Positions 13,278 through 21,883 are shown, counted from the stretch's first letter. The stretch: 64,000 nt of DNA from JACCVL01 sp038232655 (GCA_038232655.1 JBBSNM010000001.1:62001-126000); one strand, 5' to 3'. The notes: a model not told the origin generated them from the sequence alone. Program-made: numbers and translations.

Positions 13278-13666
13278 GCGCTCAGCTCGTATCGCGGGTT
13301 GAACAGCCGCCGCTCACCGTCGGAGCAGCCCAGCCGACCGTGCACGGTCATCTCACGCCCGCAGGTGATTCCCGCGATCCGGCGGCGGCCCAGCCACACC
13401 AAGGTCACGCTGCCGGTGCCGTCGTACAACTCGGCCTCCAACGCGGCGACCCCACCGTGCGGCCGGACGGTGACCTGGCGAAGCGTGCCGTGCAGGGTGC
13501 AGACGTCACGGTCGGCGTGTCCCGCGATCTCGGTCGCCTGACCGTCCTCGCCGTCCCCCTGCGGGGCGTCGTCCCCGTTGCCCTGCTGGGCACCGGAGAT
13601 GCGTTGCTTGGCCCGCTGCCAGAAGCCCCGGTCCCGCCACTCACCCTCAGATGATGCTGTTGCCAT
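13274..13666 (-). CDS. OB-fold nucleic-acid-binding domain protein
   Basis: A 130-residue soluble protein. A variable Gly/Asp/Gln-rich stretch (about 25-45) precedes a compact OB-fold barrel with alternating strands: CTLHGTLRQVTVRP, LEAELYDGTGSVTLVWLGRR, ITCGREMTVHGRLG. It resembles the small OB-fold proteins beside DUF3159 and DUF3710 in actinobacteria, as at Rv2694c. DNA or RNA binding is inferred from the fold only. ATG 13666 is the start; the stop is coupled to DUF3159 by GTGA. Confidence 0.85.
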   Translation of the reverse strand: MATASSEGEWRDRGFWQRAKQRISGAQQGNGDDAPQGDGEDGQATEIAGHADRDVCTLHGTLRQVTVRPHGGVAALEAELYDGTGSVTLVWLGRRRIAGITCGREMTVHGRLGCSDGERRLFNPRYELSA

Positions 13667-13715
13667 GCCACCGAGCCTACGCCGGGCCGACCGCTCAGGC
13701 GCCCGGACTCAGGTG

Positions 13716-14378
13716 TCAGGATGCCGAGTCGTCGCCGCCGCCGTTCTGCGACGCCGTCCGTGCATCGGGTGGCAGCCGCAGCGGCAGCGGCTGGCGGGGG
13801 GGCATCGGGTCGGCCCCACGGACGACGACGACCTGGCGCAGTGCCTGTTCGAGGGGCTCCCGCGGCCTCGTCTCGTCCACCGCTGCCCCCAGGAACGTGG
13901 CCCGCAGGAGCCACCGCGGACCCTCGACGGCGGCGACCCGCGAGGTCTGGACGCCGCGCCGCCCGTCGGAAGTCTTGACCGGGATCTGCAACCGCAGCTG
14001 CGGGCCGTGCGGGCCATCCAGTTCGTCGACCGTGCCGCCCAGGCGGGTCGTCTCGGCCGTCATCTCCCGTCGCAGCTCGGCCCACAACCCACCCGACTTG
14101 GGCGCCGCGAACACTCGCAGCTCGAGCCCGCTGTCGGGGCCGGCGAACAGCACGGCGGTGACCGCGCCGGTGTCCTGGTCGGCCTGCAGGCGCAGCTCCA
14201 GCCCCTCGATGCCGGTCACCAGCAGGCTGCCCAGGTCGACGCGGTCCGCGGCCGCTGACTCGAGGTCGACCTCGGCGGCGTCCCACGGCCCGGTGCTCGC
14301 CGCCGGCTCGTCGACGGCCGGCACGCCCGGCTGGACGACCGGGTCGGCGGCCTCGGGACGCTTGCGACGGCCGAACAT
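13716..14378 (-). CDS. DUF3710 domain-containing protein
   Basis: A 220-residue soluble protein with a basic MFGRRKRPE start, an acidic linker, then a DUF3710 core with RVDLGSLLV, GAVTAVLFAGPDSGLELRVF and LRREMTAETTRLGG. The core ends in a strand/helix region with GPRWLLRATFLGAAV. Molecular function is unknown; the family sits next to dut in most actinobacteria. ATG 14378 overlaps the dut stop as TGATG and has GGGAGGA 7 nt upstream, so it is chosen over the TTG one codon earlier. Confidence 0.9.
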   Translation of the reverse strand: MFGRRKRPEAADPVVQPGVPAVDEPAASTGPWDAAEVDLESAAADRVDLGSLLVTGIEGLELRLQADQDTGAVTAVLFAGPDSGLELRVFAAPKSGGLWAELRREMTAETTRLGGTVDELDGPHGPQLRLQIPVKTSDGRRGVQTSRVAAVEGPRWLLRATFLGAAVDETRPREPLEQALRQVVVVRGADPMPPRQPLPLRLPPDARTASQNGGGDDSAS

Positions 14379-14863
14379 CAACGATCCTCCCGGCTGGTGG
14401 CGGAGGCGGTGAAACCCCCTGTCGAACCGTAGCCGCCGGCGCCGCGCGCCGACTCCGGCAGCCCCTCGACCGGCACGAACCGGGCCGTCTCCACCCGCTG
14501 GATCACGAGCTGGGCGATGCGGTCACCCCGGCGCAATCGCACGGTCTCGGCCGGGTCGAGGTTGATCAGGCACACCTTGACCTCGCCGCGGTAGCCCGCG
14601 TCGACGGTGCCGGGCGCGTTGACGATCGACAACCCGGTGCGCGCTGCCAGCCCCGAGCGCGGGTGCACGAAGCCGGCATGGCCGGCGGGCAGGGCCAGCG
14701 CGACCCCGGTAGGCACCACCGCACGCGCGCCGGGCCCCAGCACCACGTCGACGCTAGTAACCAGGTCCGCGCCGGCGTCGTCGTCGTGGGCGTAGGCAGG
14801 CAGCGGCAACTCGGGATCGAGGCGTTGGACGAGGATCTCGGGCCGGGTCACGAGGGTGACCAT
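14378..14863 (-). CDS. dut: dUTP diphosphatase (dUTPase)
   Basis: Hydrolyses dUTP to dUMP and PPi, keeping uracil out of DNA and supplying dUMP for thymidylate. All five trimeric dUTPase motifs are visible in 161 residues: AHDDDAGADLVT, PRSGLAARTGLSIVN, GTVDAGYRGEV, GDRIAQLVIQ, and the C-terminal RGAGGYGSTGGF arm. The frame is open further upstream, but ATG 14863 gives the standard length. It matters more here because the neighbouring thymidine kinase gene is broken, leaving dUMP methylation as the apparent dTMP route. Coupled to DUF3710. Confidence 0.95.
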   Translation of the reverse strand: MVTLVTRPEILVQRLDPELPLPAYAHDDDAGADLVTSVDVVLGPGARAVVPTGVALALPAGHAGFVHPRSGLAARTGLSIVNAPGTVDAGYRGEVKVCLINLDPAETVRLRRGDRIAQLVIQRVETARFVPVEGLPESARGAGGYGSTGGFTASATSREDR

Positions 14864-14886
14864 AGTGGGCGTGGCAGGCTGGCGAC

Positions 14887-15369
14887 GTGGCCGAGGGCGA
14901 GCGCACCGAGCACACCGAGCGGCTGTGGGCTCCGCCGAGCTGGTGGGCCACCGCGGCAGTGCTGGTTGCCGCGGCCTGGCTCGTGCTGGTCGTGTCCACC
15001 CCGGCACTGGTCACCGCGATCGGCACGCTGCTCACCGCCGTGCTGGTGTTCGGCGGCCTGGGCGCAGCCGGCGCGGTCGAGGTGGGCATACGTCGCGATG
15101 AGGTCGTGGCCGGCCGGGCACACGTCCCCCTGCACGTGTGCGGCGCGATCGATCCGCTGGACGCCCGGGCCACCCGGGCGGTGCGCGGCCCGGAGGCCGA
15201 TGCGCGGGCCTACCTGCTGCTGCGCCCCTGGGTGCGGCAGGCGGTGCGCATCGAGTTGTGCGACCCCGACGACCCCACGCCGTACTGGCTCGTCTCGGCG
15301 CGGCACCCCGAGCGGATTGCCGCTGCCGTCGTAGCGGCGCGGTCCGTGCCGGGCCGACCACCGACGTAG
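14887..15369 (+). CDS. DUF3093 family membrane protein
   Basis: A 160-residue protein with two adjacent membrane segments (about 21-60: WATAAVLVAAAWLVLVV and VTAIGTLLTAVLVFGGLGA), then a soluble domain with EVGIRRDEVVAGRAHVPL and YWLVSARHPERIAAA. This is the DUF3093 pattern, divergent from dut as at Rv2698. Function unknown. The GTG start at 14887 lies 23 nt from the divergent dut start, so their promoters must overlap. Confidence 0.88.
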   Translation: MAEGERTEHTERLWAPPSWWATAAVLVAAAWLVLVVSTPALVTAIGTLLTAVLVFGGLGAAGAVEVGIRRDEVVAGRAHVPLHVCGAIDPLDARATRAVRGPEADARAYLLLRPWVRQAVRIELCDPDDPTPYWLVSARHPERIAAAVVAARSVPGRPPT

Positions 15370-15437
15370 GGCACGATGACCATGAGCTGGCCGGATACGC
15401 GGCCGGTGTTCACGAGCAGACGACGGACGGGAGCGAT

Positions 15438-15803
15438 GTGGTGGGGCGCAAGGTGAAGACGACGTCGGACAACCCGATCGAAGAGGCGCAGGCGCGCGGC
15501 GCCACCCGCACCAAGGGTCGGGGGTCGAAGCAGCTGTGGAAGGTCTACAGCAAGGGCGCGACGGTGCTGGCCGGCGTGCTCACCCTGCAGCTGACGCGGT
15601 CGGTGTGGCAGCTGGCGACCCGCAAGAAGGCGCCCAACGCACCCGAGCACCCCGACCTCGACATCCGCGAGGCGATCATGTGGGCGGTGCTGTCCGGCGT
15701 GACCGCCGAGCTGGTGAAGGTGGCCGTCAGCCGCAAGACCGCGCAGTACTGGGTGCGCTCGACCGGGAACCTGCCCCCAAACATGGATCCGCTGGACGAC
15801 TAG
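15438..15803 (+). CDS. DUF4235 domain-containing small membrane protein
   Basis: About 121 residues. A basic N-terminal region (ARGATRTKGRGSKQLWKVYS) is followed by a membrane segment VLAGVLTLQLTRSVWQ, a charged RKKAPNAPEHPDLD loop, and a second amphipathic segment REAIMWAVLSGVTAELVKVA, as in DUF4235 proteins. No function is known. The start is GTG at 15438 or 15441, behind a GGGAG at 15428-15432; both are in frame. It converges on DUF4193 with a short duplicated sequence between them. Confidence 0.8.
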   Translation: MVGRKVKTTSDNPIEEAQARGATRTKGRGSKQLWKVYSKGATVLAGVLTLQLTRSVWQLATRKKAPNAPEHPDLDIREAIMWAVLSGVTAELVKVAVSRKTAQYWVRSTGNLPPNMDPLDD

Positions 15804-15820
15804 GCCGCCTCAGTTGCCTC

Positions 15821-15846
15821 AGGCAGCCCGGTCAGGCAGCCCGGTC
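15821..15846. repeat. 13-bp tandem duplication at the DUF4235/DUF4193 junction
   Basis: aggcagcccggtc occurs twice in direct tandem (15821-15833, 15834-15846), followed by a partial third unit (aggcagc). The second copy overlaps the DUF4193 stop codon. Confidence 0.9.
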
Positions 15847-16144
15847 AGGCAGCACAGTCGCGGCAGACCGGACCGTGCTTGCCCTGCGTGGCGAGCTGGC
15901 TGCGGTGGTGCACCAGGAAGCACGAGGTGCAGGTGAATTCGTCGGTCTGCTTTGGCAGCACCTGCACCGCGAGTTCCTCGTGCGACAGGTCGGCGCCTGG
16001 CAGTTCGAAGGCCTCGGCGGCCTCGACCTCGTCCTCGTCGACCTTGCCCGAGTTCTTGTCGTGGCGTCGCGACTTGAGCTCTTCGATGCTGTCTTCGTTG
16101 GTTTCTTCCTCGGTCTTGCGAGGTGCGTCATAATCGGTGGCCAT
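15845..16144 (-). CDS. DUF4193 domain-containing protein
   Basis: A 99-residue highly acidic protein. The N-terminal two thirds are rich in Glu/Asp (KTEEETNEDSIEELKSRR, EDEVEAAEAFELPG). The C-terminus has a zinc-binding pattern CTSCFLVHHRSQL..CRDC. It matches the DUF4193 family (about 100 residues, as at Rv2699c) always found near dut and suhB. The paired CxxC motifs and acidity suggest a role at the transcription or translation machinery, but this is speculation. ATG 16144 was chosen for its length and for AGGAA about 12 nt upstream. Confidence 0.9.
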   Translation of the reverse strand: MATDYDAPRKTEEETNEDSIEELKSRRHDKNSGKVDEDEVEAAEAFELPGADLSHEELAVQVLPKQTDEFTCTSCFLVHHRSQLATQGKHGPVCRDCAA

Positions 16145-16427
16145 CGTTGAAGTCCGGGTTCCTCGAGTCGCTGTCGACGTACGGCGCCCGTCGGCTCCGC
16201 ACGGTGTTGCTCCCCCGGACCCACGTCCGGAGGGCGCCGATTGTGCCGCATCAGCCACCCGGACACACGTACAAGTCGGCGCGGCGTAATGCGACCCCCG
16301 CCACACCCCCGTCTGTGGGTGTGCCAAGGCGGTGCAGGGTGCTCAACAGCGCGTAGCCCGGCGTCATTCCCGTGAGCGACGCCGGGTTTGGGTCGGGGAT
16401 GTCAGGACGCCGACGCCTTGATCACCT
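16145..16427. other. Intergenic region upstream of DUF4193
   Basis: About 280 bp between the DUF4193 start and the suhB stop (both minus strand). It contains a small hairpin (ccggac / gtccgg, near 16212-16232) and a 7-bp stem cacaccc / gggtgtg (near 16302-16323) that could end suhB transcription. No gene or clear promoter was recognised. Confidence 0.5.
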
Positions 16428-17237
16428 TCAGAAGCCGCAGCGGCTGACCAGCTCGTTCAGGGGCTGCAGCAGGCCCGGAACGGTGGCGAGCACCAGCCGC
16501 CGCCCGGGCGGTTCCCCGTCGGCGCCGACGACAACGGCGCCGGCCTCCTCGGCGACCAGACCGCCGGCGGCGAGATCCCACGGGTGCAGTCCCTGCTCGA
16601 CGTAGGCGTCCACCCTCCCGGCTGCCACGGCACACAGGTCCAGCGAGGCCGCACCGAAACGGCGGATGTCGCGCACCTCAGACAACAGCCGACCGACGGC
16701 TATCGCCTGCCGCCGCCGGGTGTCGAGGTCGTAGGAGAAGCCGGTGGCGATCAGGGCCTGGTCCAGCGGCGGTGCCGCGGGCACCCGCAGCGAAGCCACC
16801 TCGGTGTCGCGCAGGCCACGCCTGGTGGCGCCGTGGCCGCGGGCGGCCGCGAACTCCTCCCCGGAGGCCACTTCCACCACGCAGCCCGCCACCACGGTCG
16901 CGCCCACCCGCGCGGCGACCGACACCGCGTAGGCGGGCAGTCCGTACATGAAGTTGACCGTGCCGTCGATCGGGTCGAGCACCCAGACCACGCCGGTCCG
17001 TCCCGGCTCGTCGAGCCCCTCCTCGCCGACGAAGCCGTCGCCGGGCCGCAGCTCGCGCAGCCGGTCGCTGAGCCGCTGCTGCACGGCGGTGTCGAAGGAG
17101 GTGACCGGGTCGGTCGGGCTGGACTTGGTGGCGCTGACCGCGACCCGGCCAGCCGGTCGCTCGGTGCGCAGCCAGTCGGCGGCCTCGCGGGACACCGTCA
17201 CCGCCACCTCGCGCAGGGACTGCGGGCCGGCCGTCAC
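16428..17237 (-). CDS. suhB: Inositol monophosphatase family protein
   Basis: A Mg2+-dependent phosphatase, probably acting on myo-inositol 1-phosphate, needed for phosphatidylinositol and mycothiol in actinobacteria. The 269 residues contain all family motifs: GEEG, DPIDGTVNF and HPWDLAAGG. GTG 17237 overlaps the hemH stop as GTGA, so the pair is coupled and the start is well supported. The conserved location downstream of hemH and upstream of DUF4193 fits suhB (Rv2701c). Histidinol-phosphatase or FBPase activity cannot be excluded. Confidence 0.9.
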   Translation of the reverse strand: MTAGPQSLREVAVTVSREAADWLRTERPAGRVAVSATKSSPTDPVTSFDTAVQQRLSDRLRELRPGDGFVGEEGLDEPGRTGVVWVLDPIDGTVNFMYGLPAYAVSVAARVGATVVAGCVVEVASGEEFAAARGHGATRRGLRDTEVASLRVPAAPPLDQALIATGFSYDLDTRRRQAIAVGRLLSEVRDIRRFGAASLDLCAVAAGRVDAYVEQGLHPWDLAAGGLVAEEAGAVVVGADGEPPGRRLVLATVPGLLQPLNELVSRCGF

Positions 17238-18493
17238 GGCGCCACCGTAGGGGCTGGCGGCCACGCCGGCGCCGCAACCGGATCCGACCCGCACAGCGCC
17301 GGTCGATCAGCGCGCGGGTTGGCACAGCACCCCGCCGGGCAGACGTCCCACGACGCCCCCAACCGACCGAGAGCCGCGCCGGTCCGTCGGGGAGCGGCGG
17401 CATCGCTGCCGGACCGCTCACCGGCGGCCCGCTCGAGCAGCAGCGTGCGCACCAGCCGTACGAAACGCGGGTCTGTGCCGGGCGTCGGCACCCGGGCGAA
17501 GCCGAGACCGAGCTCGGCCGCGGTGGCGGCTGCCTCGGTGTCCAGGTCGTAGACGACCTCCATGTGGTCGGACACGAAGCCGATCGGCACCACGACGACC
17601 CCGGTCGCCCGCGCGCCGTCGCCCTCGCTTTCGGCCAGCGCCGCCAGGTGGTCGTTGATGTCCGGCTCCAGCCACGGCACCTGTGGCGGTCCGGAGCGCG
17701 AGCAGTACACCAGGTCATGCTGGTACCGCTGCCCGGTCTGGGCCGCTACCTCGTCAGACACCAGCCGGGCTACCTCCTCGTGCTGGCGGGCGTACGCACC
17801 CCCGTCCGTGCCGGCGGACCGGCCGCTGGCGCGGTTCATCGCGACCGGGATCGAATGCGTGACGAACACCAGCCGCACCCCGTCCGTGCCCTGGTGGCCG
17901 TGGGCCGCGAGGCGCTGCAGGGCGTCGAGGGTGCAGCCGACGAACGGTTCGACGAAACCCGGGTGGTTGTAGTAGTGCCGCAGCTTGTCCAGCCGGGGCG
18001 GCGGCATGCCGGTCGCCGACACCTCGGCGACGGCGTCAAAGAGGTTCTCGCGGTACTGACGGCAGCCGGAGTACGACGAGTAGGCGCTGGTGACGAAGCA
18101 GGCAACGCGGCGCACTCCGGCGCGCTGCATGTCGCGCACCGTGTCGGCCAGGTAGGGGTCCCAGTTGCGGTTGCCCCAGTAGACCGGAAGGTCGATGTCG
18201 TGAGCCGCCAGGTCGGCCCGCACGGCGGCCAGGAGCGCACGGCACTGGTCGTTGATCGGGCTGCGGCCGTCGAAGGCGTGGTAGTGCGCGCCGACCTCCA
18301 CCAACCGGTCGCGGGGGATGCCGCGGCCACGGGTGACGTTCGCGAGGAACGGCAGCACGTCGGCCGCACCCTCGGGCCCTCCGAACGACACCAGCAGCAA
18401 CGCGTCGTACGGGTCGGTGCTGGCCCCGGCGGCGTCGGCGGTGGTGACGGTGGCGGGGTCGGGTGTGGTGCCCTCGAGAGGCGCGTCTGTCAT
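17234..18493 (-). CDS. hemH: Ferrochelatase (actinobacterial, coproporphyrin-type)
   Basis: Inserts Fe2+ into the porphyrin. In actinobacteria the substrate is normally coproporphyrin III (coproporphyrin-dependent heme route). The 419 residues show DALLLVSFGGPEG, HYHAFDGRSPINDQC, AYSSYSGCRQYRENL, VTHSIPVAMN (active His) and PIGFVSDHMEVVYDLD (active Glu). The C-terminal DVCPAGCCANPRADRPALCG provides the [2Fe-2S] cysteines of actinobacterial enzymes. ATG 18493 is the only sensible start. The stop overlaps suhB as GTGA. An MFS gene is divergent. Confidence 0.95.
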   Translation of the reverse strand: MTDAPLEGTTPDPATVTTADAAGASTDPYDALLLVSFGGPEGAADVLPFLANVTRGRGIPRDRLVEVGAHYHAFDGRSPINDQCRALLAAVRADLAAHDIDLPVYWGNRNWDPYLADTVRDMQRAGVRRVACFVTSAYSSYSGCRQYRENLFDAVAEVSATGMPPPRLDKLRHYYNHPGFVEPFVGCTLDALQRLAAHGHQGTDGVRLVFVTHSIPVAMNRASGRSAGTDGGAYARQHEEVARLVSDEVAAQTGQRYQHDLVYCSRSGPPQVPWLEPDINDHLAALAESEGDGARATGVVVVPIGFVSDHMEVVYDLDTEAAATAAELGLGFARVPTPGTDPRFVRLVRTLLLERAAGERSGSDAAAPRRTGAALGRLGASWDVCPAGCCANPRADRPALCGSDPVAAPAWPPAPTVAP

Positions 18494-18589
18494 CGGCTGG
18501 TCGTGATCCCTTCGGCGGCGGCCGCAGCGATCACGGCCCGTAGGCTGGGCAGGCTCTCGGCCCATTGTCGACGCCCATGGACGATCCTC

Positions 18590-19858
18590 GTGCTCCAGCC
18601 CTACCGCCGCATCCTGTCGCTGCCCGGCGCGGTGGCGTTCAGCGCCGCCGGTCTGCTGGCGCGGCTGCCGATGTCGATGACCGGGCTGGGCATCGTGCTG
18701 CTGGTCAGCCAGCGCACCGGCTCCTATGGGGACGCCGGCGTGGTGGCCGCCATCACCGTGGTGGCGGCGGCCGCCGCGAACCCACCGCTTGCCCGGTTGC
18801 TCGACCGCCGCGGCCAGACCGTCGTACTGCCCGTCGCCGCCGCGGCCTCGGCGTTGGGGCTCTGCGTGCTGATCTGGTCGGTCGAGGCCGGCTGGCCGGT
18901 CGGGTGGACGTGGGTGGCCGCAGCCGTCGGCGGGGCGAGTTTCCCGCCGTACGGCTCGGCGGTGCGGGCCCGCTGGTCCGCAGTGGTCGGTGGCCGGGGG
19001 CAGCTGACGACCGCGTTCGCCCTGGAGGGGTCGGCCGACGAGGCGGTCTTCGTGGCCGGTCCGGTCATCGTGACCTTCGTCGCGACCAGCGTGCATCCCG
19101 CCGCCGGGCTGGCCACCTCGATCGGGTGCGGCCTCGCCGGCGGGCTGGCCCTGGCCGCGCAACGCGGTACCGCCCCCGCACCGGCACCGGTCAGGAGGTC
19201 GACGTCGGCCCAGCCCGCGATGCGCTGGGACCGGCTGCTGCCGCTGTGCGTGGTGGCGGCGGGGCTCGGTTGCCTGTTCGGCTCGGTCGAGATCGTCACG
19301 GTGGCCTTCGCCGACGAGAGCGGTGACCGCGCCCTCGCCGGTTGGCTGCTGGGTGTCTGGGCAACCGGCAGCCTGCTCGCCGGCCTGACCCTCGGCATGC
19401 TGCCCGGCCCGGGCCGCCCGCTGCTGCGGCTGCGAGTCGGTGCGCTGCTGCTGGCCGCCAGCATCGCGCTGGCCGGGCTCGCGACGACCCCACTGGTGCT
19501 CGGCGCGCTGTTGCTGGCCTCGGGGGTGACGATCGCGCCGACCCTGATCTCGGCCACCACCCTGGCCGCCACCTACAGCCCGCCCACCCGGCTCACCGAG
19601 GGCATCACCTGGGTGACGACGGGGCTCACGATCGGTGTCGCGCCGGGGGCGGCCCTGGCCGGGCTGGCGGTCGACGCCTGGGGGGCGTCTCCCGCCTTCG
19701 CGGTGCCGGTCGCGGCCGGGCTGCTCGCGGCGTGTTCGGCGTGGATGATCGGCGACCGCACGGCGAGTCTGGTTGGTCCGGCGGCCGCGGAGGACGAAAC
19801 TGTCGACAAGTCGTCCGCGCCCGTCGGCGGGGACGTTGGGAGGCGACAGGATGCGTGA
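18590..19858 (+). CDS. MFS transporter
   Basis: A 422-residue, 12-segment major facilitator. The first segment is LPGAVAFSAAGLLARLPMSM. The loop after segment 2 carries NPPLARLLDRRGQTVVLP, a variant of the MFS motif A. The second half has TLAATYSPPTRLTEGITWVTTG. Substrate unknown; homologues sit between hemH and sepH in Streptomyces-type genomes. GTG 18590 was chosen because later starts would remove the first segment; no clear Shine-Dalgarno is visible. A TAGGCT hexamer at 18541-18546 is a possible -10. The end overlaps sepH by 8 nt. Confidence 0.8.
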   Translation: MLQPYRRILSLPGAVAFSAAGLLARLPMSMTGLGIVLLVSQRTGSYGDAGVVAAITVVAAAAANPPLARLLDRRGQTVVLPVAAAASALGLCVLIWSVEAGWPVGWTWVAAAVGGASFPPYGSAVRARWSAVVGGRGQLTTAFALEGSADEAVFVAGPVIVTFVATSVHPAAGLATSIGCGLAGGLALAAQRGTAPAPAPVRRSTSAQPAMRWDRLLPLCVVAAGLGCLFGSVEIVTVAFADESGDRALAGWLLGVWATGSLLAGLTLGMLPGPGRPLLRLRVGALLLAASIALAGLATTPLVLGALLLASGVTIAPTLISATTLAATYSPPTRLTEGITWVTTGLTIGVAPGAALAGLAVDAWGASPAFAVPVAAGLLAACSAWMIGDRTASLVGPAAAEDETVDKSSAPVGGDVGRRQDA

Positions 19859-20957
19859 CCTCGAGCTCGTCGGGCTGAGCGGGGACGCCGAGCACGTCGT
19901 GCTGCGCGACGGGCGCGAGGACTTTCGCATTCGCGTCGACGACCGCCTCCGCGCCGCACTCCGCGGCGACCGTGTGCGACTCGGACAGGTGGAGAACAGC
20001 ATGGACAGTGTGTTGCGCCCTCGAGACATCCAGGCCCGCATCCGGGCCGGCGAGTCACCGGAGGCGGTCGCGGCGGTCGCCCAGGTCTCCCTCGAACGCA
20101 TCATGGGCTATGCCCTGCCGGTGCTCGCCGAGCGCGAGCACGTGTGCCGGCAGGCACGTCAGTCGGGGTTGCGCCGCAAGCACGCCTCCGGACCGGGCCG
20201 CCTGCTGGGCACCGCTGTCGACGAGCATCTGCGCAGCAACGGCTGGGATCCCGAGGCTGCCAGCTGGGATTCGTGGCGCCGCGAGGACGGCCGGTGGTCG
20301 GTGACGGTGGCCGCGTCGAGCAACGGCACGCCCGCAACCTTCCTCTTCGATGCCCCGGGGCGTTATGTCGTCGCCCACGACGACGCCGGCCGGCGGCTGG
20401 TGGGTGACGAGCCGCCGCTGTCGGTGGAGCCCGAGAGCGACGAGCCACGCTCCGGGCTGCCACCTGTCGGCACCGGTGTCGACAGCGACCAGGTGCGACC
20501 GCGCTCCGTCCGGCCAGCGCTGGACGAGCCCACCGACAACAGCTCCGACGAGACGGTCGACCTGGCGGTGCTGAGCGCCGACTTGGCGGCGCTCGAGGCC
20601 GAAGCGGCGGCCGCGCACGAAGCCGAGACGCGCGACCAGGACCTCGAGGCGACCGAGAATCCGCAGCCACCGGCCCGCGTCAGCGCGCTCGACCGGCTGC
20701 GCCGCCAGCGCGCACAGGCCGATGACCCGTTGCCCTTCGACAGCGACCCGTCGGGCGCCTCGGGAGCCGAGGAGGCATCGGCCGACGACGACGTCGAGGC
20801 GATCGCCCGGTTGACGTCGGTGCCCGTCGAGCAGCGGCCGGTGGCGGTCGGCGAGTCCGGCAGCGAACCGGGTGAAGAGCCCCGCCGCCGAAAGAGCAAC
20901 CGACGCGCCGTTCCCAGCTGGGACGAGATCATGTTCGGGTCGAAGCCTCAGGGCTGA
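19851..20957 (+). CDS. sepH: Cell division protein SepH
   Basis: SepH binds FtsZ and promotes its assembly in actinobacteria. The 368 residues have the expected layout: N-terminal DUF3071 domain with a helix-turn-helix (about 1-160; RPRDIQARIRAGESPEAVA), a long acidic disordered middle (about 170-340), and the conserved C-terminal motif RAVPSWDEIMFG. The ATG lies behind GGGAGGCGACAGG and overlaps the MFS gene end, so it is well supported. The stop codon falls in a perfect 15-bp tandem duplication. Confidence 0.93.
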   Translation: MRDLELVGLSGDAEHVVLRDGREDFRIRVDDRLRAALRGDRVRLGQVENSMDSVLRPRDIQARIRAGESPEAVAAVAQVSLERIMGYALPVLAEREHVCRQARQSGLRRKHASGPGRLLGTAVDEHLRSNGWDPEAASWDSWRREDGRWSVTVAASSNGTPATFLFDAPGRYVVAHDDAGRRLVGDEPPLSVEPESDEPRSGLPPVGTGVDSDQVRPRSVRPALDEPTDNSSDETVDLAVLSADLAALEAEAAAAHEAETRDQDLEATENPQPPARVSALDRLRRQRAQADDPLPFDSDPSGASGAEEASADDDVEAIARLTSVPVEQRPVAVGESGSEPGEEPRRRKSNRRAVPSWDEIMFGSKPQG

Positions 20958-20975
20958 TCGCCTCAGGGCTGATCG
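20946..20975. repeat. 15-bp tandem duplication at the sepH stop codon
   Basis: gcctcagggctgatc occurs twice without a gap (20946-20960, 20961-20975). The first copy covers the last codons and stop of sepH, so duplication left the protein unchanged. Confidence 0.95.
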
Positions 20976-20998
20976 GCGGCCTCCGGTCAACCGTCGGG

Positions 20999-21853
20999 TC
21001 AACCGGGCGCCGCGCCGGTGGCGACCGGACGGTCGCTGCGTGCCGGGTCGGCCACCCACTCGCTCCACGACCCGGGCCACAGCGACGCCGCGAAACCTGC
21101 CACCTCGAGGGCCAGCACCTGGTGGGCGGCTGTCACGCCTGAGCCGCAGTAGACCCCCACCTGGCCGTCGCCGGCTTCGGTCACACCCAGGGCTGCGAAC
21201 CGGGCCGCCAGGTCCGCAACCGGGAGCATCCGACCGTCGTCGCCGACATTGTCGCTGGTCGGCGCGCTGACGGCACCGGGCATGTGGCCGGCGACCCCGT
21301 CCACCGGTTCGACCTCGCCGCGGTAGCGCTGTGCCGCGCGCGCGTCGAGCAGCACACCCGTCCGAGCCACCACGGCCGCCTCGTCGGCACTGAGCCGTGG
21401 CATCGCCCCGCAGGCAGGCTCCAGGTCGCCGGTGGCCGGCGGGGTGCCCGGACCGGTCTCCACCGGCTGCCCGGCCGCGAGCCAGGCGTCGTATCCGCCG
21501 TCGAGCACGCTGACGTCGCGGTGACCGGCATCGCGGAGCAACCACCAGCAGCGGGCCGCAGCGGTCGCGTCGCGCTGGTCGTAGACGACCACCGGCCGAT
21601 CGCCACGGACGCCGGCCGAACGCATCGCCGTCGAGAAGGCACGCGGGTCGGGCAACGGGTGGCGGCCGCCCGACCCGGCCGGCGCTGCCAGCTCGCGGTC
21701 GAGGTCGACGAACACGGCGGCCGGGAGGTGGCCGAACTCGTAGCCCACCCGCCCCGGCGGGCCGCCGAGCGACCAGCGCACGTCGAGCAGCGTCGGCCCG
21801 CCGGCAGCGGCCAGCAGCGCCCGCAGCCGGTCGACGGTGACTAGCGGGCTCAT
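20999..21853 (-). CDS. sseA: Thiosulfate/3-mercaptopyruvate sulfurtransferase (two rhodanese domains)
   Basis: Transfers sulfane sulfur from 3-mercaptopyruvate or thiosulfate to an acceptor. The 284 residues form two rhodanese domains: an inactive N-terminal one (about 1-130, with LLDVRWSLGG) and a catalytic one (about 155-280) with the Cys loop YCGSGVTA. The CGSGVTA loop resembles mercaptopyruvate sulfurtransferase more than thiosulfate sulfurtransferase. ATG 21853 follows GGAGAAG by 6 nt. The frame is open upstream through the thymidine kinase remnant without a stop, so automated tools may over-extend it. Convergent with sepH. Confidence 0.9.
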   Translation of the reverse strand: MSPLVTVDRLRALLAAAGGPTLLDVRWSLGGPPGRVGYEFGHLPAAVFVDLDRELAAPAGSGGRHPLPDPRAFSTAMRSAGVRGDRPVVVYDQRDATAAARCWWLLRDAGHRDVSVLDGGYDAWLAAGQPVETGPGTPPATGDLEPACGAMPRLSADEAAVVARTGVLLDARAAQRYRGEVEPVDGVAGHMPGAVSAPTSDNVGDDGRMLPVADLAARFAALGVTEAGDGQVGVYCGSGVTAAHQVLALEVAGFAASLWPGSWSEWVADPARSDRPVATGAAPG

Positions 21854-21883
21854 GGCATCTTCTCCGAGGGCATCTTCTCCGAG
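21854..21883. repeat. 15-bp tandem duplication spanning the sseA ribosome binding site
   Basis: ggcatcttctccgag is repeated twice in tandem (21854-21868, 21869-21883). On the minus strand each copy supplies a CTCGGAGAAGATGCC block, so the Shine-Dalgarno sequence of sseA is present twice, the nearer copy directly before the ATG. Confidence 0.95.
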
